64,000 bases of DNA from assembly GCA_947561395.2 (NCBI GenBank), contig OX387184.1, positions 39,794,766-39,858,765 of the forward strand, written 5' to 3'. Each line of letters begins with the position of its first letter. Position 1 is the stretch's first letter. This document shows, piece by piece, positions 1 through 14,300 of this stretch. A program made the position numbers and the translations under genes. This DNA comes from Buxus sempervirens. Taxonomy: Eukaryota; Streptophyta; Magnoliopsida; Buxales; Buxaceae. A model generated the notes under the pieces. That model was not told where the DNA came from and ran no database searches. It saw only the letters and a list, made by a program, of their open reading frames with translations.

Positions 1-876
1 GGGATCAACCAAAGAGAGAAAGGGGGTTGAGGTGTGGGATGGTGGTGGCTTATGGCTGCCTCAAAGATGGAGGAAAAAAGACTTGATGGAGAACTGCTCA
101 CATGCTTGAACTGGAAAGGGACAGATCGATATTAACATCTTTGACAAGTTCACAAGGGGACAAAAGTCAATCAAGTCTGTCAGTTTGGAACATCTAAGTT
201 GAAGGTTATGAACCAAGCAAGTGGAGGAGAAGAAGAGGCAATCGGCCACCAAAAAAATCTAGTAGTGTACAGATGAGACATGTTGGAAAATATCCAATAA
301 AATGGATTTTTTGGGACCAAAAGGGTAAAAGTGTGGGACAAATGCGAAGATCACTTTACCTGCTGGAACTATATGCCCAAGCAGGAGTTATGTCCTGAAT
401 TGTCTTTGTTTTTCTGGGTTGGGTGTTGTATTAATTATAACTTCTTTTTACATTCAATATGGTGCTTATTTTTGTGAAAAAGGTAAGCAAGCAACTACTG
501 AAGAAAGTGTAGAAGCATAAATCTCCAAAGTAGCAGCCTCCAAATACTGGAAGAAGCTTAAAGATGGGAGCCAACTGTGTTTAATATATTTACACAGTAG
601 ATTTCTTTTTCTTAACTTTACAATTTTAAATAGATGTTCTTTCTTTGTGAACACTTCTTTTAAGCGTTATTTTTTTGCATAAAAACCCATAAGTGGATGG
701 TAGAAGTAGTTTTACTTGGCCATAATGAATGTAGCACCACAGTTTTAGATTTACAGCTGTCCATAGTAAACGAATGACTCATTCTGTTTTTACCATTTAT
801 TTCTTCTTGGACAGTCTTGGTAGTTATTACATTTTTGTCTTTTATAATTGGAGCATCCAGGTAGACTAAAATTTAG
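1..876. other. intronic or upstream sequence, no exon recognised
   Basis: The sequence lies left of the first TWD40-1 exon seen here. That exon starts in the middle of a codon, so this stretch is presumably intron of the same gene. I searched it for the preceding exon, which should encode the end of the WD40 region, and found nothing. All open frames are short and unlike known proteins. Confidence 0.5.
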
Positions 877-884
877 ATATGACC
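877..884. repeat. left target-site duplication ATATGACC of hAT element
   Basis: This is an exact 8-bp match to 2414-2421, directly abutting the CAAGG terminus. Confidence 0.85.
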
Positions 885-1332
885 CAAGGTTTCCGAAATT
901 TCGGATTTCGCCACCTGGCCGGCACGAAATCCACCTACGAGATGGCCCCCCCCCCCCCCCCCCCTGCATTTCGTTGGGGTTCCGGCGAAACACAAGGGGT
1001 TCAAAAAAAAATTGTTACCCCAGCGTTTCGCAAAACCCCAGTGGAACGCTGGGGTCACTTAAAGAGTGCACGCGCGCTCGACAGAAGAAGGGGGACGAAG
1101 GGGGGGTTTCGAAAAACCATCAAAATTGAATTTTTTTGGCGATTTCTTGCGATTTGTGCTTCCATTCTCTTCTAAATCAAACATAGAGAAGGATTGAAGC
1201 TTTTAATTGCAATCTCCACTCAATTTTGGAGTGATTTGAAGCCTTCAAGAGTTTGAAATTGAGGTAATCATGTTTTTTTCCTTATTTATGCTTCTAATTA
1301 ACTTAGATTCGCATGATTTTTTTATTCGTTAT

Positions 1333-1367
1333 GTAACAACACCCGATCTATCGATGGGTGTTGTTAC
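1333..1367. repeat. palindrome inside hAT derivative
   Basis: Arms GTAACAACACCC and GGGTGTTGTTAC (12 bp, perfect) flank an 11-bp centre, GATCTATCGAT. A near-identical structure occurs in the second hAT at 19456-19488. In both it is followed, in transposase-sense orientation, by a long T run. The role is unknown. It could be a transposase-binding or secondary-structure site in the 5' part of the element. Confidence 0.75.
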
Positions 1368-1686
1368 TTTTTTTTTTCTCAAAAAATTATAATTTTTTGA
1401 ATTATTTTGACACAAAAAATCATTTAAAATTAAGAAAAATATATAAAATCTACATTAAATGCTAAAAAATTATGTAATAAACTAATAATTATTATAATAC
1501 ATTATTACTAGAATAACAATAATTATTATAATAATAATACTAGAATAACAATATACTTATTATAAATTTATAATACATTAAATCCTAAAATTATGCTAAA
1601 AGCCTAAAATATTTACATTAAATACTAATAATTATTATAAATTTATAATACTACTATACTAGTAAGTACTAAGTAGTAACTAGAAG

Positions 1687-1848
1687 GTTGTGGATTTAGA
1701 TCAGGATGAGTATGAGGAGGTTGTACGTCGTTACAGAGGTCAGTACGCAGGGCGCATGTCGTGGAGGCGATATGTTCACATGCTTGAGAGACGACGACAG
1801 CAACAACATCAGCATTTCCAGCCTTCTAGACACTCTACTTCTTATTGA
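1687..1848 (+). pseudogene. C-terminal remnant of a hAT transposase
   Basis: An open frame of 53 codons ends in TGA at 1846-1848. It is acidic at first (DLDQDEYEE), then very Arg-rich, then has a Gln/His stretch, and ends FQPSRHSTSY. The transposase at 16451-18698 ends IQPGRHSMWM, with a similar Tyr/Arg-rich lead-in (EEYKRYVRDFQ), so this is the homologous end of a related transposase. All upstream domains (BED finger, DUF659) are missing, so no protein function is expected. The frame has no start of its own, because deletion removed the rest. Confidence 0.7.
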
Positions 1849-2413
1849 TCTTTGTACTTTGTTGTTTGTAGTACTTTGTACTTTGTAATCTTGTGACTCT
1901 TGTCTTTTATCTCTTGACTCTCTTGTAGACTTCTACTTTGTATTTTGCATTTTTTGCAATTTGTCTTTTTATGATTATTAATCTATGAGCCTATGACTTT
2001 GTTTTACACATCACACTTTGTAGTGTGATCTAATGTGCTTGCAGTTGTAGCCTTGTAATTGTTTATGTTCATGTGTTTGTATTTGTTCATAAATTAGATA
2101 AAATACTTCCTTATTCTATCTATTTTTTTTATATAAATTGTATAAAATCATGTCTATTATGTTATTTTAGCTTAATTATGTTTTTTATTTCAAAAAAGGA
2201 CATTTCGTCGGCGTACTGCCGATTTCGGTAAAACTCCTCTTCTGATAGTTTAATTATGTCTTTTTTTTTAAAAATTGCATTTTGTTGGCGTGCCGCCAAT
2301 TTCGCCAAAAACACTGTTTCGGACCATTTCGCTGGAATTCCGGCGAAATTTCGCCCATATTTTGTTTCGGCCGCCTGGCGGCGCACCAAGTGGCACCAAA
2401 AAGTCAATCCTTG

Positions 2414-2421
2414 ATATGACC
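2414..2421. repeat. right target-site duplication ATATGACC of hAT element
   Basis: This is an exact copy of 877-884, directly after the CCTTG terminus. Confidence 0.85.
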
Positions 2422-2603
2422 TTGAATAGATTTTAAATATTTTGACCTTGAATTATGGGATTGTCTTTAGTTTTCTTATCATTTCCTTTGCTTATAACAG
2501 TGATTATGCCCATTTACTAGTGTTTTTTTTTTCTCTTTTTTAAACCTTGATATAATTGCGGACACTAAAAGGTTCTGGTGCTGGACTGTGCTGTAATTTC
2601 CAG

Positions 2604-2790
2604 GTGTGTTTTTGTGGATGCTGGAGTGGCACAAATTGATATAGAAACAAAAAAGAGAAAGGAGGAAATGAAATTGAAGGAAGCACAAGAAACAGCTGTT
2701 GCTGAGCACGGAGAGTTAGCTTTGATCACAGTCAGTGGTCCACAAACTATGATGCAAGAAAGGATTTCATTGAGGCCCCCAATGCTACAG
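2604..2790 (+). CDS. TWD40-1: TWD40-1 exon (first in window)
   Basis: The acceptor is TTTCCAG before 2604 and the donor is CAG|GTAATA. The first base completes a codon from an upstream exon, then 62 codons follow (CVFVDAG ... ISLRPPMLQ). Confidence 0.92.
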
Positions 2791-3229
2791 GTAATAAGAG
2801 TTGCAACATTGTTTTTTGCCTTGCTCTTAAAATTTTCATTACGGACTGCTTAATGCAAAAGACAATAAAGAGCTATCAGTTCTTGTTTCTTAATGATTCA
2901 GGTCTCTTTCAGCTTTCTAATTGATGAGTTGAATTGACTCAGTTAGTATTTCACAAGAAGTATAGTGGAAAATTAGTTGCTTCTAATCCACTGGTAGTTA
3001 AATTTTTGTGATAGACATAATATGTCCATTGTCTCTAAATAGTCAATCTAAAGATCTTTGGGTGGGTGGGTGGTGGTCCCGGAAGGGAAGGGAAGAACCA
3101 ATAGGATTTATTTATTTATTATTTATTTTTGGGAAACACACACACACACAAATGCTTGATGCAGGTCTTTAAGTCTGCCATCTCAAAATAATCAATCTAA
3201 AACTCTTACGATGGGGTTTTTTTTTTGGG

Positions 3230-3266
<37 letters not shown>

Positions 3267-5295
3267 GGGGGGAAGCCAATTGGATTTATTTATTTGTTTA
3301 TTATTTTTGGGAATCACACACACACAAATGCCTGAGATAGGTCTTGTCAAAGGAATGCCCCCGAATGGTTGGAATAGCAACAAATCTAACCTCCGGAATT
3401 TTTGTGCAAATTCACTGCCTTCATACCTTAGCTTTTGGTATGAAGAGGAGCATAAACCCATACAGTAAATGAATGTGAAGAGGTTATCTAAATGTAAAGG
3501 GATAGCATATGTTGGCCTATCCAAATATCATGGAAGCCCTTCTAGTAGAAGCCTGTTTCTAGTGAATGTACATTGTTGTCTCAGTTGAGCCCTGTGGTAG
3601 GTACCAGACATCACCAAATCACAGGAGCATGAATTTTGTCTTATGCTGGAGGAGATGCCATTATTTTCTGATTCAAGACCAGATCCTCAGCTGAAGCTGT
3701 TAACATGATTTTTTTAATTCCAATGCTGAATCTGATATCTGGGTAAAATAAGCAAATGTATAATTATGACGTGGTCAGCACACTAAACCCAGAGACAATT
3801 GGTTGTCTGATTGTATGATAGAGTTACCTTATTTTTAATTTCATTGTTCATTCTAGCTTTGAATTCATTGTCTATCACTCTCTACTCCATTTTCTGTTAT
3901 CAACTGTTAAAGGGTTGTTTTTTTTTTTTTTAAACTTTTGTCCATCTATTCTCTACTCCTTTTTCTGTTACCAACTGTTAAGGAATCGTTTGGGTGGTAA
4001 GAGTTTGATAAAGATCAATGGATTTGCAGCAAGAGCTGGTTGTTGAATGATCAGAATATAGAAAGGTGAAAGCCTACTCAATGAAGAAGGATGGTAAAGG
4101 AGGCCAAAATCAACGTGGGTTGAGGACATTATTGAGGTGAAGGTGGGAGATGCTTTTGTGGTGGGTTTCAGGTTGTGTGCGGGCTTTGGAGAAAGTAGTT
4201 GTTTCAAAAGGTCTTCATGTGAGCTCTAGAAGCTGGAGTATGATATGTATTATGAAGTGGGATGTTTAGGGGGAGTATTGAAGAAAAGAGGAAATGGTAG
4301 GGACATCTGTTGTCTGAAATCTTGTGATTTAATATTTGTAACTTGAAGCCAAGATTTGCTGTTTTGGTTTTGTTTGTTGTTTCACCCAATGATCGAAATG
4401 AAATTTCAGTGGCATGCTATCAGAATTCCATCGATTTGGGTGAAAATTCGAATTGTGCAAATCAGTGAAAGTTTTGAATTTGGGTGAAATTTTGCTTGAT
4501 TTGGGCGATATTACAAGTGTCTTGTCGTCGCCCATTTAAACGACAAAAAGAAAATTTTATTTTTATTTTTTAAAAGAAGTGTTTCACTGCATTTCACCTC
4601 ATTTCGCTTGAGACATCTTGCAAGAGGTGTTCAGAGCGCGGCGTGTCACTGAAATGGTAAACAGTGCTGGTAGCATATGGAGCTTGTATTCATATGAAAG
4701 ATGTATATTTATGACTCCATGATTGAAGCTAGAGATTATTTATCTTGAAGAATATAATTGAAGCTATGGATATCAATTTTGTATTAGGAATTTATGGGGC
4801 TAAGGAGATGGACTTGATGTATTTCCTTTAGTGGGATTGTTTAGGGATTTGGTTGGGTTGAAGTTTAAGGTTTTCGAGAAGATTGATGCTTGTCTTGATA
4901 ATCATTCAATATAAGGTGCTGCCTTGGATACAAAGAACCACGGTTCTTGGCTTCTGTTAGTTGCATATGGGCCTGATGACATATATCAGCTTGTTGCCAT
5001 ATGGTGTATCTGCAAATGGTGTATTGAAAATGGGAACTTCTGTTGTATATGGGCAATTATTTAATTACCACACATGATCCATAATATTTGATTATTTGGA
5101 AGCATCAATGCATGTGTAGGAGTTTATGGATTTTACTAGCCGAAATTGGCTTTTCAATTTGGTATTAAAGGACTTTTAAGTATAAATGATCAAATAGATA
5201 GGAGACATATTCTTTCAAAATCAGATAGCTGTGTGAGTTCTTTCATGCGGAAGGAGACTTTCTTTGGTTCAATATCTTGCCCCTGTAGAACACTA

Positions 5296-5326
<31 letters not shown>

Positions 5327-8300
5327 TATGTAAATCACGTAGAATATATTGATAATAATAAGAGAAAAATAATACAAGGACTCATAGTAAAGAAACTCAA
5401 ATAATAGACAACAGCAAACCCGACCACTGATGAACAGGCACGCTATACCACAAAACAACTTCCTGACAAAAACTCCCCATGCCCTCATTAACTGAAAATG
5501 CATATAAGGAATGAGATATTCTACTCATATGCAAATAAGAGGAGATCACCCGCTAACATTCAATAGTTATCCAAATAAACCATGTGAGACCATCAAGACT
5601 CATCAACCATAGGCCAATGCAACAAAATTGAGGAATAAGACACCCAGAAAATTCAGGAAGGATAATAACCCATGTAGCACACCACAGTAAAATGAAGTCC
5701 CTAACATCCTCCCATGATGTCTTGGTTTCTTCAAAAATCCTTCTATTCCTTTTTTTTTCAAATTCCCCATAGAATGGCATAAGTTAATAACTTATATGGT
5801 GCATTCCCCTTTCTTCCTAGCTTGGAAATCCTCCATTGGTCCATCATTTGAATCAACATTCTTGGACAGCACCACTGAATGTCACATCTTCACATAATAT
5901 CCCATCAGATTTGTTGTGAGCATTCCCCTTTCACATTTTTCCCATCACAAAATTTTATATTTGTTTCACATTTTTTGCTTTCAAATGGTGAATAAGATAT
6001 TTGTTATTATCCCTGCTGGGTTCCAAGCTAGTAGTGTGTGTGTGCATTATTATGCATGTGTTTGTGCTCTTTTATGTACATCCATGTGTGTGCGTGTGTT
6101 TGTGTATTTATATATGTTTGTATGTGTAAGGAGTTCTTAGTGGTGGTTTACATATCTGTTTACATATATACATATACATACATGCATTCATACGTGTAGA
6201 CATGTATATAGACGTAGAGAATTTGTATTGCTGTAAAAGGTTCCGTTATTGAATAACTTTCATGCATAAACCTCTCTTTCTTGTAGTATTGTGCAATGAG
6301 ATTGACGGATTCCTTTGTTTTGTGAGTATATCAAACTGGAAAGGTTGACAAGAAGACTTTGATTTATTTTCCATGTATTTTCTTAGAATAAAGTATTGTG
6401 TTAATTGATAATGAAAAAGAATTGCACCTATCCAGGTGTATGTTCTTGCCTTACCACTTGAATTAATCTATACTTCTAAGAATGAATCAACAACTCCAAG
6501 AATGAAACCACAAAGAATGTAAAAGCAATACAACTCAACAAAGATAGAAAATTCCAGACACATCTATGCACAAATTAACCCAAAGAATTATTTGGATCTA
6601 ATATGAGAATGACATAGTTTGTTAACCTATGTGTGACCCCGGACTGCTCTTGGAGTGAACTGATTCTTCCATTTCCATTTCCATTTCAGATCCATAATAT
6701 GACTAAAGAAAGTGTAATTTCTTTCAGGTAGTGCGATTAGCTTCTTTTCAGCATGCTCCTTCTGTGCCACCATTCCTAACCTTGCCTAAGCAAACTAAAG
6801 TTGATGAGGATGATTCCGTTTTTCTGAAAGAGACAGATGAAAGGAAAGTTAATGAGATTGCTGTTGGTGGTGGAGGAGTATCTGTGGCAGTTACTAGATT
6901 TCCTGCTGAACAGAAACGCCCAGTTGGACCCCTTATTGTTGTGGGAGTCAGAGATGGGGTTCTTTGGCTCATTGACAGGTACATGGTCCACTGAAAATTT
7001 TGAATAAATCTAGTTGTTGTACTGAGCTCTTTAAGGACTATAATCTGTATGTAGTAACTCTAATAATTTACTGTTCTCGAAATTATTTGCACTGAGTTAT
7101 CTGAGCAACAATAAATAGTGTCGTATTAAATATGTTCAAATGGTCAAACATTGTCACATTTTTCTTTTCAGTAGGTCTTTTGGGTAAGCAAGGAATATGA
7201 GTTTTAAAATATATATATAATTTTGGTTTAACCTCCACAAACTTTTCTATCTTAGATAGAACCTGCAAGACATTGTAAGATTATCTATGTACACTTGGTG
7301 ACTTGAGGAATACAACTGTGTATTATGAAAGGATTACATATAATTAGATGTCTTTGACAGGGTTGATGGAATGTGTCCTGTTTTACTCTCAGGAATTAGC
7401 TTTTAAAGTGAAATTTCTATTAATCTTCCCTTTGACAAAATTATTGACTGGGATGAAAGAACACGATTTTGTGTTTCCAGTCGCAACTACTTGGGATAAT
7501 GCATTTTGTTAATATTGTTTTTGTTCCCGTTGAAAAATTTATCACAACATAAACCGGCTCGTTTTTCACTGTATGTAAACAAACTTGGAACATGTCTAGA
7601 ATTGATCTGAACACAAGCATTATTACCTTACCTTGATTAACATTTTTTAGCTAACTTCTATGATCAAATCATTAATAAGTTAAGACCATCAATCTTGGGT
7701 CATATTTTACTTGACATAGGGGTAATTGGACATCAATTTTCTTCTTTTTCGTTTTTTTCTTTTTTCTTTTCTTTTTCTTTCTTGTTCTTTTTTCCCTTTC
7801 TTGCATATTGTGAAGCTTATTTTAAAGAATCTATAATTTTTGCTGATCTTAGCTAACTGTTCCTGATAAATTGACCCAGATTTTTCAAATTTCAGTCATT
7901 AAAAGCATAGATTTAAATTTCAATCGTTGAAATTTTTACCATTGGTTAAGGAGATGTTTATTTTGGTAGTTGATGTCAAATTAGAAAAACCTTGAACCTA
8001 ATGAAATTTTGAGAGATTTGAAATGTAACAAAAATATTTTCTACCTAATGTGTCATGAAGGAACTATTGCTGAAATCTAAAACAGTGTCCGCTAATGTTC
8101 AAGAGCATTCAAATTTGTGGGAAACAGGTTAACATTGTGTACCTTCCCTACAAGATTGCGATATTGTGTGCAAATGATGGTGTGATGATACTGGGACGTG
8201 TGTTGGAAATAGGACTCAGGTATTCCTCCTCATCTATATGAATACATTAATTTGACAGTTTCGGTATGGCAATCTTTCCAAAAGAAAATTTAATATCAAA

Positions 8301-11300
8301 CAAAGGATTTTGAAAAGTAATTGTCCAATATACAAGAAAAACTCGATCCTCCAAATAAATTTGAGAGCATGTATAATCACTACTAAATCATGCCAAAAAA
8401 TTCTAAACTCAAAAATACATGATCATAAGATTCACCATCAAAATTATTGAAAACTCCAAGCATATTTATATTCGAAAGTTTATGACAGTCCAACTATTCT
8501 CCAGATAAAAGTGTAACTTCTAAAAACTCTCAACCAGATTGAAAAACACTGAAAACAAGAATCAAACCTCTTAGTTCATCAATTAAACCAAGAAAACAAT
8601 GCAAATCTTGATTTTAAAGGGGTTCCTACTTGCCTCAATTAGTAGAATCGCAAAGCCAAAGCCTTAAGCAACTCTTTATTTCTCGCTCTCTCTCTTTGTT
8701 GTTGTTCTTCTTCCTTGGCCTTTCAGTCGATCCCTCTTTCTTTCTCCCTTTTCTCCAGCTGTGAGGTGCCCAAAACCAAAAAGCCCAAACTCTTTCTTAT
8801 TTTTTACTCACACACCCAAACCCAAGTTAGAATAGCAACCTAATCTAATTGAAAACCTTGCTGCTCCCTAACTCTCTCTCTTTTAGCAACTTCCTATTCT
8901 AACTCTCCCACATGTCCAATACAGAATCCTAATACAATCATGCATGCAACTACCTAATTTAATATATTTTCGTCCTATTTTTAAATATTACCTAATCGCC
9001 TCATAGCCTCACTTGTTTTCCAATTTAAGGCCTCTAATTCAACATAATTATCAATAGGTCCTATTCCCAACTATTAGGCCATAAGTCTTGCTCTTTAAAT
9101 TCAAATTAAACCCAACTCGGGGTCTAATTAAAATTTTAAGATCTAATAACTATTTAATAAATTAATTTATTAATTTGGCTAATTAGGAATTTACTAACAA
9201 ACCCTTTTTATTTATTTACTGAAAATTCTTGATATCACACTTACTGAGGGGAAAAGAAACGTGACACTGGTAATGCTTAGTATTCCAGCCTTCCAAGTTA
9301 GGTGCAGAAAATCCTTTTGTTGTCCCATCTTCTATTCTCTCCTCTTCCTCCTGTGAAATCTCCCCTGCTACTATTAACCATACTTCTATATACACCTATT
9401 CATTTCCTTCATAAGATTCCTTCTCCTCCTATTTGTCACTGGTGAAGAAAACATTGGTCGAGTCTTTTTGCCATATGTCCCTTGTGTGTTTTGGGATTGA
9501 CCCTTTTAGTTGGTTTATTGCTGCTATTTCTTCTAACATGTTGGGTGCCAACTTACCCTTTTGACTTGGTGTATTTATTTGGATGAACTTGGTGACGTAT
9601 AATTTTCTACCCACAATTTGCACAATTACTCAAGCCTGAGGATAAAGAAAATGTTAAAAATGATTTGCTGTAATTCAAGTATGTTACATTTTGTTTCTTG
9701 GGTTAATCTCTTCTTATTAATCTATTAATTTCTACTTTTGATCCTGTTATTATCAGTTGCATTTCTCTCGAATCCATGGTTGGAAGTAATTGTTTTCAGT
9801 ATTGGTCCAGTCCGGTTCAATCAGATTGGATCAGATTGGTACTGGCCCTAATTGGTTGTAGTAAATAAATAAATAAATGGAAAACAAACTTTAGCTGGTG
9901 TAATGCAAGAAGAAGAAGAAGAATAAGATGAATGAAGAATACGAAGAAGAAGAAAAATAGAAGAGAACAATAAGAGAGGAAATGTAACAGCCAAGGCCCT
10001 CACGGCCTTTCTCTCTATCTGATTCTTGATCAAGACTTTGGGACAGGTTCATTTTTTTTAAATAGCTTTCTACGAAAATGATATACTGGAATATGCTAGT
10101 CTGAGCCAAACTGGAGTGGCCAGTTATATGTATATATATATTATTTTGTACACTCATTTTGTACAGGCCTTAGTTTTTCCCGCACATGCAGGCAGATACA
10201 ACTTGGTCCCCATTTAAAACCATATTTGCTTGAAACTGGAGTCAAGTTGGCTTGAAGTTTAATCACCAAAATTTTTGTAGACAGCTCAATCAGAAACTTG
10301 GTCTATTGCTCGACATGTTTGACTCTATCTATTCATATAGTTTTGTATTGAATCAAGTCATCAAACTCCTTTTGATGCTAGAATTGAATCAAAGTTTCTA
10401 GTTTTAAAATTATGCCAGTACCAGGTATCATACAACAAGATGGTCAAACTGTGTTTTTTCTGTTAGTTTTGTGCTCTTAATGGTTTTAATAGTCATTGTA
10501 ATTTAGTTTTATGTCTCCTTGAAATTAAATATCCTTTAGGGTGGATATGGGTACAATAAATGATGAGTGAACAATGCCTTCTCAGCTAGTTGGTTGCAAA
10601 GAACAAATTTGGCTTCACCACTCATTCCTGTCAAATGTCAATTCTTCATTTCAATTGTGTGTTTTCAATTATATTCTACTTATAATGATTTACGTGTAGA
10701 TTGGAGACCAGGATAACTATGATGCTTATATTCTTCCTGCAGATACATGTGTGCGCATGCCTTGTCCCTTAGTCATCCTGGTATTCGCTGTCGGTGCCTT
10801 GCTGCCCATGGGGATGCTGTTAGCGCAGTCAAGTGGTCTGCTATCTATTCCCTACTTTTTTTGGTTAAAATTTGATTATATGTTTGAACACTGTACGGTT
10901 TGTTAAAAATTTAAGGAAGTATTTGAACACTGCATGCAATGCTTTCTTATGAAGGGCGAGTAGGCTTGGTCGAGAGCACCATGATGATTTGGCTCAATTC
11001 ATGCTTGGAATGGGCTATGCAACTGAAGCACTTCACCTGCCTGGAATTTCTAAAAGGTTCGCATTGCAGAAACTCAGCGTGTCTGGGGTGTTAAGGATTA
11101 TGATTCAGATAGTATTTATCACTTTAGGTTGCTTAGTTATAGTTCCAAGATTTGGAATCCTTCACAAGTGCATGGTGTTATATTTGGCAACACCCAATAA
11201 GTGGATTCACCAACACAGAGTACTATTTATTTATGGATTATATTACCATTCATTTTATGAAGAACAATATTGAGTGATGGCTAAGGGAATGATTAAATAT

Positions 11301-14300
11301 TATAGGATAAATGATTAAAAATTAAGACAAAACATTTGAAACCCGAGATCATAGAAGAGGCTAGTTATCTAAATACTGTCATTGTTAGCAGCATTTGGCT
11401 GTTTTTCTTTGGTAATGACATGCTTGTGATTACTGTTAAGTGGGTATTAAGTGGTGTCCATTTTATGTTTGTTTCGTTCTTTTCTTTCATTTGGTTTTTA
11501 TTTTCGTTTTTTTTTCTTTTTGGTGGCAAAATGGTTTTAGTTTTTTCTTTTACCGTTGTCTTATGAATCAGGTAGGTTTCTTTTTGAAATTTTGTCATAG
11601 ATAAAGTTCTGTTACTTTTTTCCCCAGGTTAGAGTTTGATCTGGCCATGCAGAGTAGTGACCTAAAAAGAGCTCTTCAGTGCCTTTTGACAATGAGCAAT
11701 AGCAGGGATATTGGGAATGATAACGTCAAGCTAGATGTAACTGAAATTCTCAGTTTGACTACTAAACAAGAAAATGTTGTAGATGCTGTCCAAGGAATTT
11801 CAAAATTTGCAAAGGAATTTCTAGATCTTATTGATGCTGCAGATGCCACTGCACAAGCTGATATTGCTAGAGAGGCTCTTAAAAGATTAGCAGCTGCTGG
11901 TTCTATGAAGGGAGCTTTACAAGGTCATGAGTTACGAGGACTAGCGCTGAGGCTTGCAAATCATGGCGAGTTGACACGGTTGAGTGTAAGTTACATTTCT
12001 TATTTGTCTGTTTTGTTTATATTGCTTATCTAATTTGGCACCTAAATTGTGACTTGTATGGCATTCAATAAACTTATGTGTCATACTGTCATATAATATT
12101 CTATTGCAGATCATATTTCTTTTGATACAGAATCTTTTCAAGTTCTTCTAACTTATCAGAACAAGTGTACCGGTACCATTAAGATGTTAGTGCTAATGTT
12201 TTATTTATCTTATGGAAATTTTGAAAAGTAGTCACTTGAGGAGATTATGTGAGCTATCCTGGTGAATGATATAATGTCAATTAACTTCAGACTCTTACCG
12301 TTTCAGACATGCCCTGGTTAGAATTTCATCTGACATATTTTGAGCTAGGGTTCATTTCTTTTTTATTTAGTAACTAATGCATGATATTTTTTTGAGTGCT
12401 TTATTTTTCCACTTTCTAATATAAATATGCTAACACATATTCCAAAAGGGAAGAATAGGTCCTCAGCAATTGAGATTTAATCAACGCAACCCATCACCAG
12501 TAACCCTGTGTCAGAAAGAAAAAATCACAAAACGAAACAAAACAAAGCAATACTTCATAAACAATCTGGTTGAGGACTCTTTTTACATGGGTGTGCAGTT
12601 ATGCTGTGTATAAAAGGGAAGATAATTGTGTTTATGACTCGTGCTTTTATCTTAGCACCCACTTTCCTGTCACAATCCAAGAACAGAGAACTGAATGTGT
12701 GTTTATCTTTAGGCCTAATCCATCTTTCAAATATGCACTCTCTGAATAATATCTAAGCATGGGTTCTCCTTAGATGTTAGCTTCTTAATATGGTCATGGG
12801 AGTTTATTTGTTCATAACTTTTGGGAGAAACCAACTCTAACCAACTCCATCCATGTCCGTGAAAGGTAATATCGGCAGTCAGACTATGATTACCATAATC
12901 CTTTTTACCAACTCTAACCATGTTGTATTTGGTCTGCCCCTCGCACCTTCTCTCAATTGCCTCGGTACATTTTCACTTTAACTTTTCAGACCATCTTAAC
13001 TTTATCTATATCTATATAGATATATATATATATATCGATAGATATATATATATAACAGAAGTAGTACAATGGGACCCCAAAGGGATAGGTGCAAGATACA
13101 ATCCAACAAAAAAAATAGCAGCCCAATTACTGATTTCAACACTTTACTCCTAGAAGTATGACATAAGGTGAGTTGAACAAGATGTTCAACACTTACAATA
13201 CATGAAGCCACACATTTATTAATATAGTCTTGCCTCACTCATATATAAAAACCAAAGTCTATGTGCAGCAAAGACACCACCTCGTCAAAGTCCCTCAACC
13301 ATAGACACTGAACATCGTCTAATGTCACCACTTAGATATTCCTTATATATAGGAAGCACGGCAGCCCAAGTAGACATGTGGGTAATGTGGAATCCCGAAT
13401 ATCTGAAATCGTCCCCCGTTGATCCTTAAATATGTGTCTACTGCTCTCCTTCTGTACTCACTAACAGGTAGCAAAAAAGACTATTGGTATAGTCTGCATC
13501 CTCAAATTCCTAAAAATTGGGATCTCCACCGAGTAAAGAGATTGCAAAAGTTACGTGAAAATACCCACAATGTGTCAATCAGACCCAAGAAATGCTACCA
13601 AATCTGCTGTGTGAATGAAAAATGTATGATGAAGTGATCAGCTGTTTCCTCACATGAACGGCATGTGAAAAAAACATTCAGGGATAAAATTATGTATGGC
13701 CGCCTTCTTTGTAGCATATCTGCAGTGTTAATCCTATCCCACAAGACAATCCACATGAATACTTTGGTTCTCGTCTGCTAGCTGGCGTCCACAAGGATTT
13801 AAAGTGAAAGGGGACAGGAGGTTCAACTGACCTAGGATGAAGTAAAGACAGAAAGGATTTAAAAGAGAATAGGCCAGAAGAGTCTGGTATCCAAATGCGC
13901 TTGTCAAGGGGGTGAATGACTGCACTTTCAACATGAAGGAGCAGAGAAGATGGTCAATTTTGCTTGATCTTAGGTCCCTTCGAAAGGATAGGTTCTGAAT
14001 AGTACCTTCAGGAGATGAAGACATTACATTACTTACCTTATCATCAGGAAGAGAAGCAACACGAAAGAGCCTGGGGAACCAGGAACCAAGAGTGGAGTCT
14101 CTCCACCAGGGATCTAGCTAGAATCAGACACTGTGACCTGATCCAACACGAAATCTGACATGCTGATAGAAAGTAGAGGCAAGAGATGCAATCGCCCACC
14201 AAGGGCTGCTATCAGGGTACCGTGATTGTGTCTTAATATCCCACTCATTATCAACAACTCTGTATCTACTTCCAATGATCATATGCCATACTTTCCTTTC

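Larger units (their letters stand above)
885..2413 (+). mobile_element. non-autonomous hAT transposon (deletion derivative)
   Basis: The element begins CAAGGTTTCC and ends ...GTCAATCCTTG, so both termini read CAAGG inward. It is flanked by a perfect 8-bp duplication, ATATGACC (877-884 and 2414-2421), the size made by hAT transposases. Both subterminal regions are rich in GAAATTTCG and GGCG(G) motifs. Inside are a 19-C run (946-964), a strong palindrome (1333-1367) and the tail of a transposase reading frame (1687-1848). At 1529 bp with no catalytic region, it cannot encode its own transposase. The coding tail matches that of the hAT at 16138-19841, so the two belong to related families. It lies in intron sequence of TWD40-1. 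Confidence 0.85.
2791..6727 (+). other. TWD40-1 intron, simple repeats and small duplications
   Basis: No coding sequence is supported. The intron holds a two-copy duplication (3041-3345), a 32-G run (3232-3263), a short duplication of a TCTCTACTCC..CTGTTA motif near 3878-3990, a GAAAT-rich block at about 4390-4640 resembling the subterminal DNA of the hAT elements, an (AT)n tract at 5293-5318, and TG/TA-rich sequence at 6030-6200. Confidence 0.6.

Noticed and set aside
848..1175. Overlapping open frames on both strands with Pro/Gly runs
   Set aside because: They cross the poly-C tract and the terminal repeat of the hAT derivative; the peptides are composition artefacts.
9848..10157. Ser/Leu-rich minus-strand frames
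   Set aside because: They translate the GAAGAAGAA low-complexity tract inside a TWD40-1 intron.
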